From Oscillospiraceae bacterium (GTDB lineage: Bacteria; Bacillota; Clostridia; Oscillospirales; Ruminococcaceae): 64,000 bases of DNA. The notes below the pieces were generated by a model. The model worked only from the letters and a program-made list of their open reading frames with translations. It did not search any database and was not told the DNA's origin. The stretch covers positions 17,560-81,559 of the forward strand of contig JAUNJJ010000006.1 of assembly GCA_030533325.1 (NCBI GenBank), given 5' to 3'. The position numbers and the translations under genes are program-made. Positions 26,208 to 34,449 of this stretch are shown here, one piece after another (positions within the stretch are counted from its first letter, which is position 1; each line of letters starts with the position of its first letter).

Positions 26208-27824
26208 ATGAAAAAAATTATATCCGTTATAACTGCACTTTCCCTTGCATGCACAGGCTTCATTTCCTACAGGACATCATTTCCGGATGAAACTGCTGTT
26301 CAGGCTGTTGCCGTTTCAGAGGGAAAGGTAAGAATTCATGTAAGCGAGGAACTTTCTGCCACAAACGGAATGTTTACTGTTACATACAATCCGGAAAAAA
26401 TCAAAATTGATGAAAGTATTGTTCTGAATGAAGCTCTTTCCGGCACAATGAATGTAGTGAACACACAGACAGCCGGAAAAATCGTTATATGCTTCGCTTC
26501 AGCAAAGGCAGTTACAATCTCAGAGTATATTGCAGAACTGTCCTTCACTTCATTAACCGTAGAGGCAGCTGATACTTCTGACCTGTTTACGCTTAATGTT
26601 GATGAACTTATAACACTGGATGCTGATGGTACAGAAAAAGATGTTCCGGCAAAAAATATCGGAATTTCTTTAGCTGAGCCTGCTCCTGAATTTATTTTCG
26701 GACTCAAAGACCAGACTGATGATAATATAGAAATATCTTTTGATATTTCAGAGAACCCGGGAATAACAAATGGTGTTTTCACCATGAAGTATGACACTTC
26801 CCTTCTCGAATTCGAATCCGGAACAAGCGGAAGTATTTTTGAAAATGCATTTTTTGAAATAAACGAAAGTGAACCGGGTATCATTAAAATAGCCTTTTTA
26901 AGCAACGAAACAATCACTAATAAAGGCACTGCAGCCACAATCGTATTCAAGTGCAAAAAAGAAGGCACAGCAAAAATAAACTTAACTGCAAACGAACTTG
27001 ATAATATAGATAAAGACGGAAACACTTTGAGTTATTATGTTCCTGAGCAGTCTGCATCTGTACCGGTAAAGGCAAATACAGTTTCTTCTCCGGCAGTAGA
27101 AATTACTGCATCAGAATCAGAAAAAAACAGTGCATATATCAGTATATCAGAGAATTCCGGTATAACTAACGGTATTTTCACCGTAAAATACGACACCTCC
27201 GTTCTTGAATTCAAGTCCGGAACACCATGCGAGCTCTTTGAAGGTGCATTATGTGAAATAAACGAATCTGAACCGGGTGTTATCAAAATTGCCTTTATAA
27301 GCAATTCCCCTGTTACATTAAACGGAAATGCCGTAAAACTCGATTTTGAAGCAAAGAAATCAGGAACGGCAGAACTTAATTTAACAATTAATGAACTTGC
27401 AGATATCAGTCAGACCGGAGAATCTCATTCCTTCAATATCCCGGATTCATTATGGACTATCGAAGCATCTGCTGATTCCGAAGTTTCCGTTACTACACCT
27501 GCAGTTACTTCAGAACCGACTGTATCCGAAACTACTGCAGATACTACAACAGAACCATCAGTTACAACTGTCCCTCCGGTTACAGAACAGCCGGATATCA
27601 CTACTTCCGCACCAGCCGGAACAACAACGGCTTACATTGTTTCTGACCCTATGGAGTGTGACATAAATGACGATGAAGTTGTCACTACTGCAGACCTTAT
27701 CAAAATAATGCAGGTAATTCTCAGCCAGATACCTGCATCCGAGTGTCCTTCAGCTGACATAAACAAAGACGGATATGTAAACATCCTTGACTTTATTGCT
27801 GTCAGAAAAATATTCCTTGGATAA
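26208..27824 (+). CDS. Scaffoldin-like protein: three cohesin-like modules, Thr-rich linker, dockerin
   Basis: 538 residues. Signal peptide (1-30), three cohesin-like beta-sandwich modules (about 36-155, 163-285, 295-418), a Thr/Pro linker (425-478) and a C-terminal dockerin (about 481-537; CDINDDEVVTTADL and ADINKDGYVNILDF). The modules show the cohesin pattern G.F...YD...LEF.SG...E..F.INES.PG.IKIAF.S...T..G....L.F. Modules 2 and 3 are close copies. At about 120 residues they are shorter than typical cohesins, so binding is predicted, not certain. The architecture equals that of a primary scaffoldin that recruits dockerin enzymes and docks onto a cell-bound scaffoldin. It starts 23 nt after the NPCBM-dockerin gene with AAGGAGA before the ATG, so the pair is an operon and possibly a binding pair. 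Confidence 0.8.
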   Translation: MKKIISVITALSLACTGFISYRTSFPDETAVQAVAVSEGKVRIHVSEELSATNGMFTVTYNPEKIKIDESIVLNEALSGTMNVVNTQTAGKIVICFASAKAVTISEYIAELSFTSLTVEAADTSDLFTLNVDELITLDADGTEKDVPAKNIGISLAEPAPEFIFGLKDQTDDNIEISFDISENPGITNGVFTMKYDTSLLEFESGTSGSIFENAFFEINESEPGIIKIAFLSNETITNKGTAATIVFKCKKEGTAKINLTANELDNIDKDGNTLSYYVPEQSASVPVKANTVSSPAVEITASESEKNSAYISISENSGITNGIFTVKYDTSVLEFKSGTPCELFEGALCEINESEPGVIKIAFISNSPVTLNGNAVKLDFEAKKSGTAELNLTINELADISQTGESHSFNIPDSLWTIEASADSEVSVTTPAVTSEPTVSETTADTTTEPSVTTVPPVTEQPDITTSAPAGTTTAYIVSDPMECDINDDEVVTTADLIKIMQVILSQIPASECPSADINKDGYVNILDFIAVRKIFLG

Positions 27825-27835
27825 TAACAGATAAC

Positions 27836-27874
27836 TTAAAAAGCTTCCTGTGAGAAATCAGGAAGCTTTTTTTA
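27836..27874. terminator. Bidirectional terminator
   Basis: AAAAAGCTTCCTG / CAGGAAGCTTTTT with a T7 tail, between the scaffoldin operon and the convergent 145-residue gene. Confidence 0.92.
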
Positions 27875-27881
27875 TAATAAG

Positions 27882-28319
27882 TTATTGTTTCAGACTGCCG
27901 TATTTTCTGGGATAACCATGTTTCTCCCTGTAATCATCTATCTTTTCCCTGCTTGTATATCTGGAACGGGGATGACGACTCCAGAACCATGAGGCATCAA
28001 TTTTCTTTTCCGACATCCATATGCAGTCATTTACATTCATTCCGTATGTGCGCTTAAGCAGCTCCCACTGATCATAAACACGGAGTCCGTAACTCATTAA
28101 CAGTGAATCAATATTGTATCTGTTCGGAGGGCATACTCTGTCATCAACCATAATCAGATAGAGCTTCTCCGAGTCAAGTCTGTCCAGAGCATTGGTATCT
28201 ATAGCATTTTTAGCGAATATATCACTGTCATCATCTATAATGAAGCGATATTCATTATTGTCCCGTATGAGCCTTCCGAAATAGGTATCTACATTATAAA
28301 CATACAGTGTTTCACTCAT
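27882..28319 (-). CDS. Unknown 145-residue partner of the HipA-like kinase
   Basis: 145 residues, no signal peptide or membrane helix. It has an N-terminal YVYNVDTYFGRLIRDNNEY stretch that vaguely resembles the N-terminal subdomain of HipA-type proteins, and a region around 65-110 (NRYNIDSLLMSYGL...YGMNVNDCIWM) that recalls the LL...LGL...hG....D.YW block some Firmicutes carry fused to HipA-like kinases. Its start overlaps the end of the kinase gene by 8 nt, so translation is coupled. I infer a kinase accessory or regulatory subunit, or a split N-domain. No firm family call. Confidence 0.7.
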   Translation of the reverse strand: MSETLYVYNVDTYFGRLIRDNNEYRFIIDDDSDIFAKNAIDTNALDRLDSEKLYLIMVDDRVCPPNRYNIDSLLMSYGLRVYDQWELLKRTYGMNVNDCIWMSEKKIDASWFWSRHPRSRYTSREKIDDYREKHGYPRKYGSLKQ

Positions 28320-29358
28320 TGATAAGCCTCCTTAATTTTTCATAATTTCTTTCAAGAATTCTGTATTCATTTTCATACTGCGGCAGCATTACTGTTTTCA
28401 GATTCTTGAACTCATGAATCATCTTACGTACATTCCCATCAGAACCATACCAGTTTTTAATATTACGTTCAACAGCCACATGATTACCGGCTGAAATGCT
28501 GGTAACTGCTCCTATGCCAAGACATCTGCCGTTATCAAATAACGGATAAACAGAATTATTACATACAGCAAGATTTCTGTAATGACGGTCTTCCTGTGCA
28601 AAAAGATAATCAAGTATCAGATACCGTGTGAAGACTTCAGGATTATTTACTTTGTTTAATATCCCGCTTAACGTTGTATTCTCCTGAATCATACACTTGT
28701 AAAATGTTTTGAAACTGTCAAATTCTTCGTCATACTCAAAGACTGACAACACGCACGGTCTTCCGGTATATATACCGGTATATGCTCTGACAACAGGCAC
28801 GCCAAGTGTATCCCCTGCTGTTTTGTAAAGTACTTCATATTCTGTATCTTTACTTCCCGTCATTATCGGGAATTTAATCAGACCGTTTATCTCAGGGTTA
28901 CTCTTCAGATATCCGTAAAACTTTTCCTGCTGTCCGGCTGAACTTCCGGATAAATCTTCCGCGTCTTCTGTAAATACAAATGTATCATTTTCAAAAAGAA
29001 ACGATAAATCAGCAGTCTGTGCTCCGACCATCTGTATTTTATTATTTTCATCAATATACCAGTTTACAGGTTTGCTGTTCCTGATTTTTTCCGCGGATAC
29101 TATTCGTATCTCACGGTCTCCGTTTGTCACTACATAACTGCCGTTATACTTTCCAAGAAGAATATACCTTATCTCTGAAGTATCAAAAATCGTCATCGTA
29201 TATCCGTCAACTTTAGGAACCAGGTTATGCCATTCCTCAGCAGGAACACTGTTCAGACCCGCTTCACTGAACTTTCCGTTATCTGTATTAAATACAGTAA
29301 AACTATACGGTTTCATACTCTGATATATTGTATTTACAACTATAAGCAATCCTGCCAC
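28312..29358 (-). CDS. HipA-like Ser/Thr kinase
   Basis: Up to 348 residues. The kinase landmarks of the HipA/CtkA group are present (numbering from 29358): K162 in GLIKF, the acidic pair in DTEYE (171-175), catalytic DRHYRN (D257, N262) and metal-binding FDNG (D275). HipA proteins phosphorylate translation factors and act as toxins; others have different targets. No helix-turn-helix HipB-like antitoxin is beside it, only the overlapping 145-residue gene downstream. The start is uncertain: GTG 29358 touches the AAGGGGG site, TTG 29349 is 8 nt from it, and ATG 29316 lacks a clear site. Substrate and any toxin role are unproven. Confidence 0.8.
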   Translation of the reverse strand: MAGLLIVVNTIYQSMKPYSFTVFNTDNGKFSEAGLNSVPAEEWHNLVPKVDGYTMTIFDTSEIRYILLGKYNGSYVVTNGDREIRIVSAEKIRNSKPVNWYIDENNKIQMVGAQTADLSFLFENDTFVFTEDAEDLSGSSAGQQEKFYGYLKSNPEINGLIKFPIMTGSKDTEYEVLYKTAGDTLGVPVVRAYTGIYTGRPCVLSVFEYDEEFDSFKTFYKCMIQENTTLSGILNKVNNPEVFTRYLILDYLFAQEDRHYRNLAVCNNSVYPLFDNGRCLGIGAVTSISAGNHVAVERNIKNWYGSDGNVRKMIHEFKNLKTVMLPQYENEYRILERNYEKLRRLINE

Positions 29359-29387
29359 CCCCTTATTGTTCTGTTTTACCTGTTTCT

Positions 29388-29416
29388 ATTATAACAGATA
29401 TAACCCTGGTACTCAA
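29388..29416 (-). promoter_or_regulatory. Promoter of the HipA-like pair
   Basis: Minus strand: TTGAGT (29416-29411), 17 nt, TGT-TATAAT (29393-29388, extended -10). Confidence 0.7.
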
Positions 29417-29541
29417 CTGTATAAAATGTGTTTTAAGAATTTTTTGCAGTCAGAATAAACGCAACAAGAATATTTTTCCATGTTGCGTTTGCTTTGAAAA
29501 TTTGCATTCTGATTCCCCGGAGGTTTTTTATTAACAAAATA

Positions 29542-29570
29542 TTGACCTTGGAGCCGATATGGAATATAAT
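29542..29570 (+). promoter_or_regulatory. Promoter of pyruvate kinase
   Basis: TTGACC (29542-29547), 17 nt, TATAAT (29565-29570), 49 nt before the ATG. Confidence 0.75.
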
Positions 29571-29619
29571 AAGTATGGACATAATAATAAAATAAAAGGA
29601 AAAAACGGAGGAATAAAAA

Positions 29620-31053
29620 ATGCGTAAAACGAAAATTGTCTGTACAGTCGGACCAGCTACTGATGATGACTCCATAATGAGAGAACTTATGAAAGCCGGC
29701 ATGAATGTTGCCCGCTTCAACTTCTCACACGGTGACTATGAGATTCACAGAAAAAGATATGAACAGGTATGCAGAATCCGCGAGGAGCTTGACCTTCCTG
29801 TAGCGACCATGCTTGACACAAAGGGACCTGAGATACGTCTTCGCAAATTTGTCGATGACAAGCCGGTTGAGATTAAGGACGGTGACACATACACCCTTAC
29901 AACACGTGACGTACCGTGTACTGACAAGGTTGGCAGTATAACCTTCCCAAAGCTCCCTCAGGATGTTTCCATAGGAAACAGAATACTTATCAATGACGGT
30001 GTGGTTGAACTTGTGGCTGAGAAAATAACAGCCACTGATATAGAATGCCGTATAATCCACGGTGGCATTCTGTCCAATAACAAGGGAATAAACGTTCCGG
30101 GCGTTAAGCTCTCCATGCCTTTCATAAGTGAAGCTGACATGAACGACCTTGAGTTCGGTGCAAAAATGAAATATGACTTTATAGCAGCCAGTTTCGTAAG
30201 ATCCTCCGCAGACATAAATTACCTCAGAAAATACACACAGAGTTTAGGCTGGTTTGATGCACGAATCATAGCCAAGATTGAAAATCTCGAAGGTGTGGAC
30301 AATATAGATGAAATACTTGAAGTTGCAGACGGAATAATGGTTGCCCGCGGCGACATGGGCGTTGAAATTCCGTTTGAACAGATTCCGGCTATTCAGAAAA
30401 CTCTTATTCACAAGGGATACAATGCAGGTAAACAGGTAATCACTGCAACACAGATGCTCGAATCAATGATATCAAATCCGCGTCCTACCCGTGCTGAAAT
30501 AACCGACGTTGCAAATGCAATATACGACGGTACAAGTGCAATCATGCTGTCAGGTGAAACAGCTGCAGGAAAATACCCTGTCGAATCAGTTCAGACAATG
30601 GCACTTATTGCTGAGACAACTGAAAAGAACATAAACTACCGCTCACGTTTCAAAAACAGGCCGCCACAGGCTACAGCAGATATTCATCACTCTATTGCAA
30701 ATGCCATAGCTCATGCTACGGTAACCACTGCACACGATCTTAATGCAAGTGCGATAATAACTGTTACAAAGGGTGGTGCGACAGCAAGACTTATATCAAA
30801 GTACAGACCTGATGTTCCGATAATCAGCTGTACAACGGATGAAGGTATAAGAAGACGTACAAATATGTCATGGGGCGTTATTCCGCTGGTTATTGATGAG
30901 AAGACAAATTCGGATGATCTTTTCATGGAAGCCGCAAATGCAGCAAAGCAGGCAGGATATGTAAGAGACGGAGACACTGTTGTTCTGACGGCAGGTGTAC
31001 CGCTTGGCGTTTCAGGTACAACAAATCTTATGCGTGTTGAAGTAATTAAGTAA
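29620..31053 (+). CDS. pyk: Pyruvate kinase
   Basis: 477 residues. Converts PEP and ADP to pyruvate and ATP, the last glycolytic step. It begins KTKIVCTVGPATDD and contains NFSHGDYE, the active-site IIAKIENLEGVDNIDEI with catalytic Lys, MVARGDMGVEIPFEQIP and the ADT-type loop GETAAGKYPVE. The length matches the standard three-domain enzyme without the extra C-terminal PEP-utilising domain seen in Bacillus. GGAGGAATAAAAA precedes the ATG, and strong flanking promoter and terminator mark a single-gene unit. Confidence 0.97.
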   Translation: MRKTKIVCTVGPATDDDSIMRELMKAGMNVARFNFSHGDYEIHRKRYEQVCRIREELDLPVATMLDTKGPEIRLRKFVDDKPVEIKDGDTYTLTTRDVPCTDKVGSITFPKLPQDVSIGNRILINDGVVELVAEKITATDIECRIIHGGILSNNKGINVPGVKLSMPFISEADMNDLEFGAKMKYDFIAASFVRSSADINYLRKYTQSLGWFDARIIAKIENLEGVDNIDEILEVADGIMVARGDMGVEIPFEQIPAIQKTLIHKGYNAGKQVITATQMLESMISNPRPTRAEITDVANAIYDGTSAIMLSGETAAGKYPVESVQTMALIAETTEKNINYRSRFKNRPPQATADIHHSIANAIAHATVTTAHDLNASAIITVTKGGATARLISKYRPDVPIISCTTDEGIRRRTNMSWGVIPLVIDEKTNSDDLFMEAANAAKQAGYVRDGDTVVLTAGVPLGVSGTTNLMRVEVIK

Positions 31054-31072
31054 TCTTTTTTAATATAAAATT

Positions 31073-31118
31073 AAAGCCATTTCATACTCAGGTTTTGTAT
31101 GAAATGGCTTTGTTTTGT
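31073..31118. terminator. Bidirectional terminator between pyk and GH16 gene
   Basis: AAAGCCATTTCATAC / GTATGAAATGGCTTT, a 15-bp perfect stem with a T-rich end, between convergent genes. Confidence 0.9.
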
Positions 31119-31139
31119 TTGTTGGATTTTAATCAAAAA

Positions 31140-32609
31140 TTATTCTGCTTCCACTACTTCGCAGTCACCTGTGAAATCTTCAATCTGTTCAATGCGTACA
31201 TTTCGGAAGTACATATCCGCAAGAGGCATTCTCTTACCCATGTTGAATTCAAGACGGCCGTTCGGATCGTCTTTTCTTGTCATTTCGAATTCGTATGTGA
31301 ATGTCTGCCATTCAGGTGTCATACGGATAAATCTCTCAGGGAGATAACGAACCCAGCCTGCTGTAGGAGCAGAAATACACATGAATATCTTCTTGTCTAC
31401 AGAAGCCTTTGCATCAAATGACACTCTGTACTTGTTTCCCTTATGGAGAGGAATCTCAGCCTGTACAATCTGAACAGAGTACTCTTCTGTTCCCTTTGCT
31501 GTCTCACTTACTTCAAGAACTCCGTCTTTAATCTGAGCTGTTCCCTCACCGTCAGCAAAAAGGAGAAATCTCCAGTTTTCTTCATCATCAAGTGCTTCCG
31601 CATCTGCAAAGTCACCGTTATAGATAAGGTTGCCGTCTTCAAGAGGCTCTCTGAAATGAGGCTCCGGCTTTGTTACATTTGTGTCATACTCAGGCTTCTG
31701 ATATACACGAACGTAATCCACAAGGAACTCAGCATTTTCAAAGTCAGTTGTTTCATCAGGGTTACCCGGCCATGTGCCGCCTACTGCAAGATTGAGCTGA
31801 ACGAAGAATGTCTGGTTAAACGGTGCCGGATACGGCTTGTCATCTTCACCGTCAACTGCTGTAAACCAACTATTTACCGTATGATAAAGATTGCCGTCAA
31901 TATACCAGCGCATTTCGCCCGGTTCCCACTCAACTGAGTACTCATGGAAATCAGATGCAAATGTGTCGCCGCCTTCAAGAACATATGTTCCCTGCTGTTC
32001 AGCGTGAGGTTCACCGTAGTGAACAGTTCCGTATGCTGTGTCTGTCTGGTTTCCGAGCACTTCCATGATGTCTATTTCACCGCACTTAGGCCACTGACCA
32101 TAAAACTGTTCATCAGTAGGCATCATCCAGATAGCCGGCCACAGGCCCTGCCCTTCAGGTACCTTTGCACTTGCAACTACCTTTCCGTACATGAAATCCT
32201 TAAGGTTCTGGCCTTTGATCTTGCCTGAAGTGTAGTAGTCATTTCCGTTTTCATCCTTTGTCTTTATGGCCTTAAGATGAAGTTTGCCGTCTTTTGTGAA
32301 TACATTTTCCTCTGAAGTAGTGTATTCCTGGAGTTCTGAGTTTGTCCAGCCAGGTTCATGCGGATCGTATGTCCAGCATGTTGTATCAAGTTTGTCACCG
32401 CTGAATTCGTCATTCCAGAGAAGGGTATAGCCTTCGAGTTCAGGGACTTCTGCGTTTTCTTCAGCTGCAGAGTTTTCAGCAGTTTCCCCTGCCTGTGAAT
32501 TTTCTGCAGATGATGGATTATCAGTTTTTTTATCAGTACAGCCTGAAAGCATGGTTAGTGCGAGTGCACTGCAGAGGCTGAGTGAGATTATTTTTCTGAG
32601 ATTGCTCAT
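31140..32609 (-). CDS. GH16 beta-glucanase lipoprotein with C-terminal CBM-like module
   Basis: 489 residues. Lipoprotein signal with lipobox LSGC (C24), acidic spacer, GH16 domain (about 60-305) with the catalytic ExDxxE (E178, D180, E183 in GEIDIMEV), then a CBM4_9-like beta-sandwich (about 325-475; NLIYNGDF...W...). GH16 enzymes of this type cut mixed-linkage or laminarin-type beta-glucans. The lipid anchor places it on the outer membrane face, and it has no dockerin, so it acts outside the cellulosome. AGGAGGAATAACC precedes the ATG. Exact glucan specificity is not resolved. Confidence 0.93.
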   Translation of the reverse strand: MSNLRKIISLSLCSALALTMLSGCTDKKTDNPSSAENSQAGETAENSAAEENAEVPELEGYTLLWNDEFSGDKLDTTCWTYDPHEPGWTNSELQEYTTSEENVFTKDGKLHLKAIKTKDENGNDYYTSGKIKGQNLKDFMYGKVVASAKVPEGQGLWPAIWMMPTDEQFYGQWPKCGEIDIMEVLGNQTDTAYGTVHYGEPHAEQQGTYVLEGGDTFASDFHEYSVEWEPGEMRWYIDGNLYHTVNSWFTAVDGEDDKPYPAPFNQTFFVQLNLAVGGTWPGNPDETTDFENAEFLVDYVRVYQKPEYDTNVTKPEPHFREPLEDGNLIYNGDFADAEALDDEENWRFLLFADGEGTAQIKDGVLEVSETAKGTEEYSVQIVQAEIPLHKGNKYRVSFDAKASVDKKIFMCISAPTAGWVRYLPERFIRMTPEWQTFTYEFEMTRKDDPNGRLEFNMGKRMPLADMYFRNVRIEQIEDFTGDCEVVEAE

Positions 32610-32849
32610 GGGTTATTCCTCCTGTTTACATTGATAATGAAAATTTGCACAGTTTTATTATTATCATTATACAGTTAATTATATAGATTGTATAGCAAAA
32701 TCATTAGCTTTGTAACAGAATATTAATAGATTTAAGTAATCATGAGCTGTAAATATTTCTGGATAAGATATAAATACTAAATAATTTATTTGTCTTTGCA
32801 GGGCTTTGCGGTCGGGCTCTGCACTCCCTTCGGTCGCCTGCACCTTCGC

Positions 32850-33587
32850 TTATTTTCCGTTGAGGAATTCGGCGTAGCGGTCGCAGATTTCTTTTGTCTC
32901 TCCGAATGCAATCTGCTGGCCTTTGTCGAGCCAGAGGACTTTGGTGGCCATTCTTCTGATCTGGTCGAGGGAATGGGATACGAGGAGAGTTGTGGCACCA
33001 CCTTTGATAATTTCGAGCATCTTTGCTTCGCTCTTTTTTCTGAATGCCCCGTCACCAACGGACAGAACTTCGTCAAGGATAAGAATCTCAGGATGTACAA
33101 GACAGGCTATTGAAAATGCAAGTCTTGACTTCATTCCGGATGAGAGATGAGAGAAAAGCCTGTCCTCAAATTCCCTGAGTTCAGCAAATTCTATTATGCT
33201 GTCATAGGTACGGTTCATAAATTCTCTTGTATATCCCAGCATCGCACCACGGAGAAATGTATTTTCCCTTACTGTAAGGTCTCCGTCAAATCCTGTACCG
33301 AGTTCGAGAAGAGAAGCTATATTTCCTCTTACAGCCATAGTTCCTGTTGTAGGGCGCATTATTCCGGATATAACCTTGAGGAGGGTTGATTTTCCGGCTC
33401 CGTTTGAACCTACTATGCCAAGAAGTTCGCCTTCCTCAAGACTGAAGGAAACATTTTTTACGGCGGTGAATTCCTTTGGCTTGTACTGCCTCTTTATTTT
33501 CTGGATGACAACATCCTTAAGACCGACAGTGGAAAAATCTCCGGTTATGTATGACACTGAAACATTGTTAAGTTCAATTTTACTCAT
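32850..33587 (-). CDS. Polysaccharide ABC exporter, ATP-binding subunit (Wzt/TagH type)
   Basis: 245 residues. Walker A GSNGAGKST, signature HLSSGMKSRLAFS, Walker B LILDEVLSVGD and switch His VSHS. The N-terminal TAVKNVSFSLEEGE and the VRENTFLRGAMLG loop are typical of Wzt/TagH exporters that flip finished, lipid-linked surface polymers. It lacks the extra C-terminal polymer-binding domain of E. coli O9a Wzt; a beta-sandwich of that kind may instead sit on the glycosyltransferase at 34434. The permease gene lies 10 nt upstream. Last gene of the polysaccharide operon. Confidence 0.93.
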   Translation of the reverse strand: MSKIELNNVSVSYITGDFSTVGLKDVVIQKIKRQYKPKEFTAVKNVSFSLEEGELLGIVGSNGAGKSTLLKVISGIMRPTTGTMAVRGNIASLLELGTGFDGDLTVRENTFLRGAMLGYTREFMNRTYDSIIEFAELREFEDRLFSHLSSGMKSRLAFSIACLVHPEILILDEVLSVGDGAFRKKSEAKMLEIIKGGATTLLVSHSLDQIRRMATKVLWLDKGQQIAFGETKEICDRYAEFLNGK

Positions 33588-33597
33588 AAGCTTCTCC

Positions 33598-34386
33598 TTA
33601 CATGTAGTACATAAACTTATAGTTGTACTTTTTATAAATAAGTGCTCCGGTCAGAAGCGCAATTGCAGCATAAACGAGACAGAGCAGATGAGTTTTCCAG
33701 CCCGGAATATATCCGTAGATTACAACATCCCTGAAATAAGTAATGTACACATATACCGGATTCAGATAGAAAAGCTTCTGTATGTGCTCCGGATAATCGC
33801 CTGTATAGTAGAAAATAGCGGAAAGATACATAAGCATCATTGTAAAGATATCATAAAGATACTGAATATCCTTGAAAAGTACAAACAGTGCCGAGAGAAT
33901 AAGACCGCAGCCTATATTGAAGACGATCAGACATGCTATCGGATAGATAAGGGTAATAAAATTAAATGAAAAATGTATGCCGTCAAAAAGTGCAAAAACA
34001 AAAAATACCAGGAGTGTCAGACCGAAGTTAATAAGTGATGCTACATTTTTGGAAAGCAGGAACATATACTTCGGAAGATTAATCTTAGTGATAATATTAG
34101 AATTCTGCATGAGTGAATTCATTCCGCCGTATGTGGAATCCCTGAAAAATGAAAACGTCAGGTTACCCGCAAAAAGATATATGGTATAGTGAGGAACATT
34201 TCTTCCGAAGAAATTTGTAAATACCACACTCATTACCAGAAGCTGCATAAGGGGTGATACAAGACTCCAGAGCATCCCAAGTGCTGTTCTCTTGTATTTT
34301 TTCTTAAAGTCTCTCTTTACGAGTTCTTCAAACAGGAACTGATGTTTTTTTATCTTCATCACCTGTTCTTTAATTACATTTATCAT
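33598..34386 (-). CDS. Polysaccharide ABC exporter, permease subunit (Wzm/TagG type)
   Basis: 262 residues with six predicted membrane helices and the ABC-2 cytoplasmic entry KRDFKKKYKRTALGMLWSLVSPLMQLL near the N-terminus, characteristic of TagG/Wzm. It forms the translocation path for the surface polysaccharide with the ATPase encoded next. Position within the operon and 10-nt spacing support one complex. Confidence 0.92.
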   Translation of the reverse strand: MINVIKEQVMKIKKHQFLFEELVKRDFKKKYKRTALGMLWSLVSPLMQLLVMSVVFTNFFGRNVPHYTIYLFAGNLTFSFFRDSTYGGMNSLMQNSNIITKINLPKYMFLLSKNVASLINFGLTLLVFFVFALFDGIHFSFNFITLIYPIACLIVFNIGCGLILSALFVLFKDIQYLYDIFTMMLMYLSAIFYYTGDYPEHIQKLFYLNPVYVYITYFRDVVIYGYIPGWKTHLLCLVYAAIALLTGALIYKKYNYKFMYYM

Positions 34387-34418
34387 GCTTTTTTCCTTTC
34401 TGTTCTTCCTGTACCACA

Positions 34419-34449
34419 GGCAGAGAACGGTTGTTATTCGTTCTCTGCC
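34419..34449 (-). other. Intercistronic hairpin without T run
   Basis: GGCAGAGAACG / CGTTCTCTGCC, an 11-bp perfect stem overlapping the 3' end of the glycosyltransferase fusion gene. No T tract follows on the minus strand, so it is more likely an mRNA processing or stability element than a terminator. Confidence 0.55.

Noticed and set aside
29397..29590. Riboswitch or leader RNA upstream of pyruvate kinase
   Set aside because: The leader is under 50 nt and shows only an ordinary promoter.
32786..32849. GC-rich tail after the exporter ATPase gene as a terminator
   Set aside because: Potential stems (GCAGAGC/GCCCTGC) are imperfect and no T tract follows on the minus strand.
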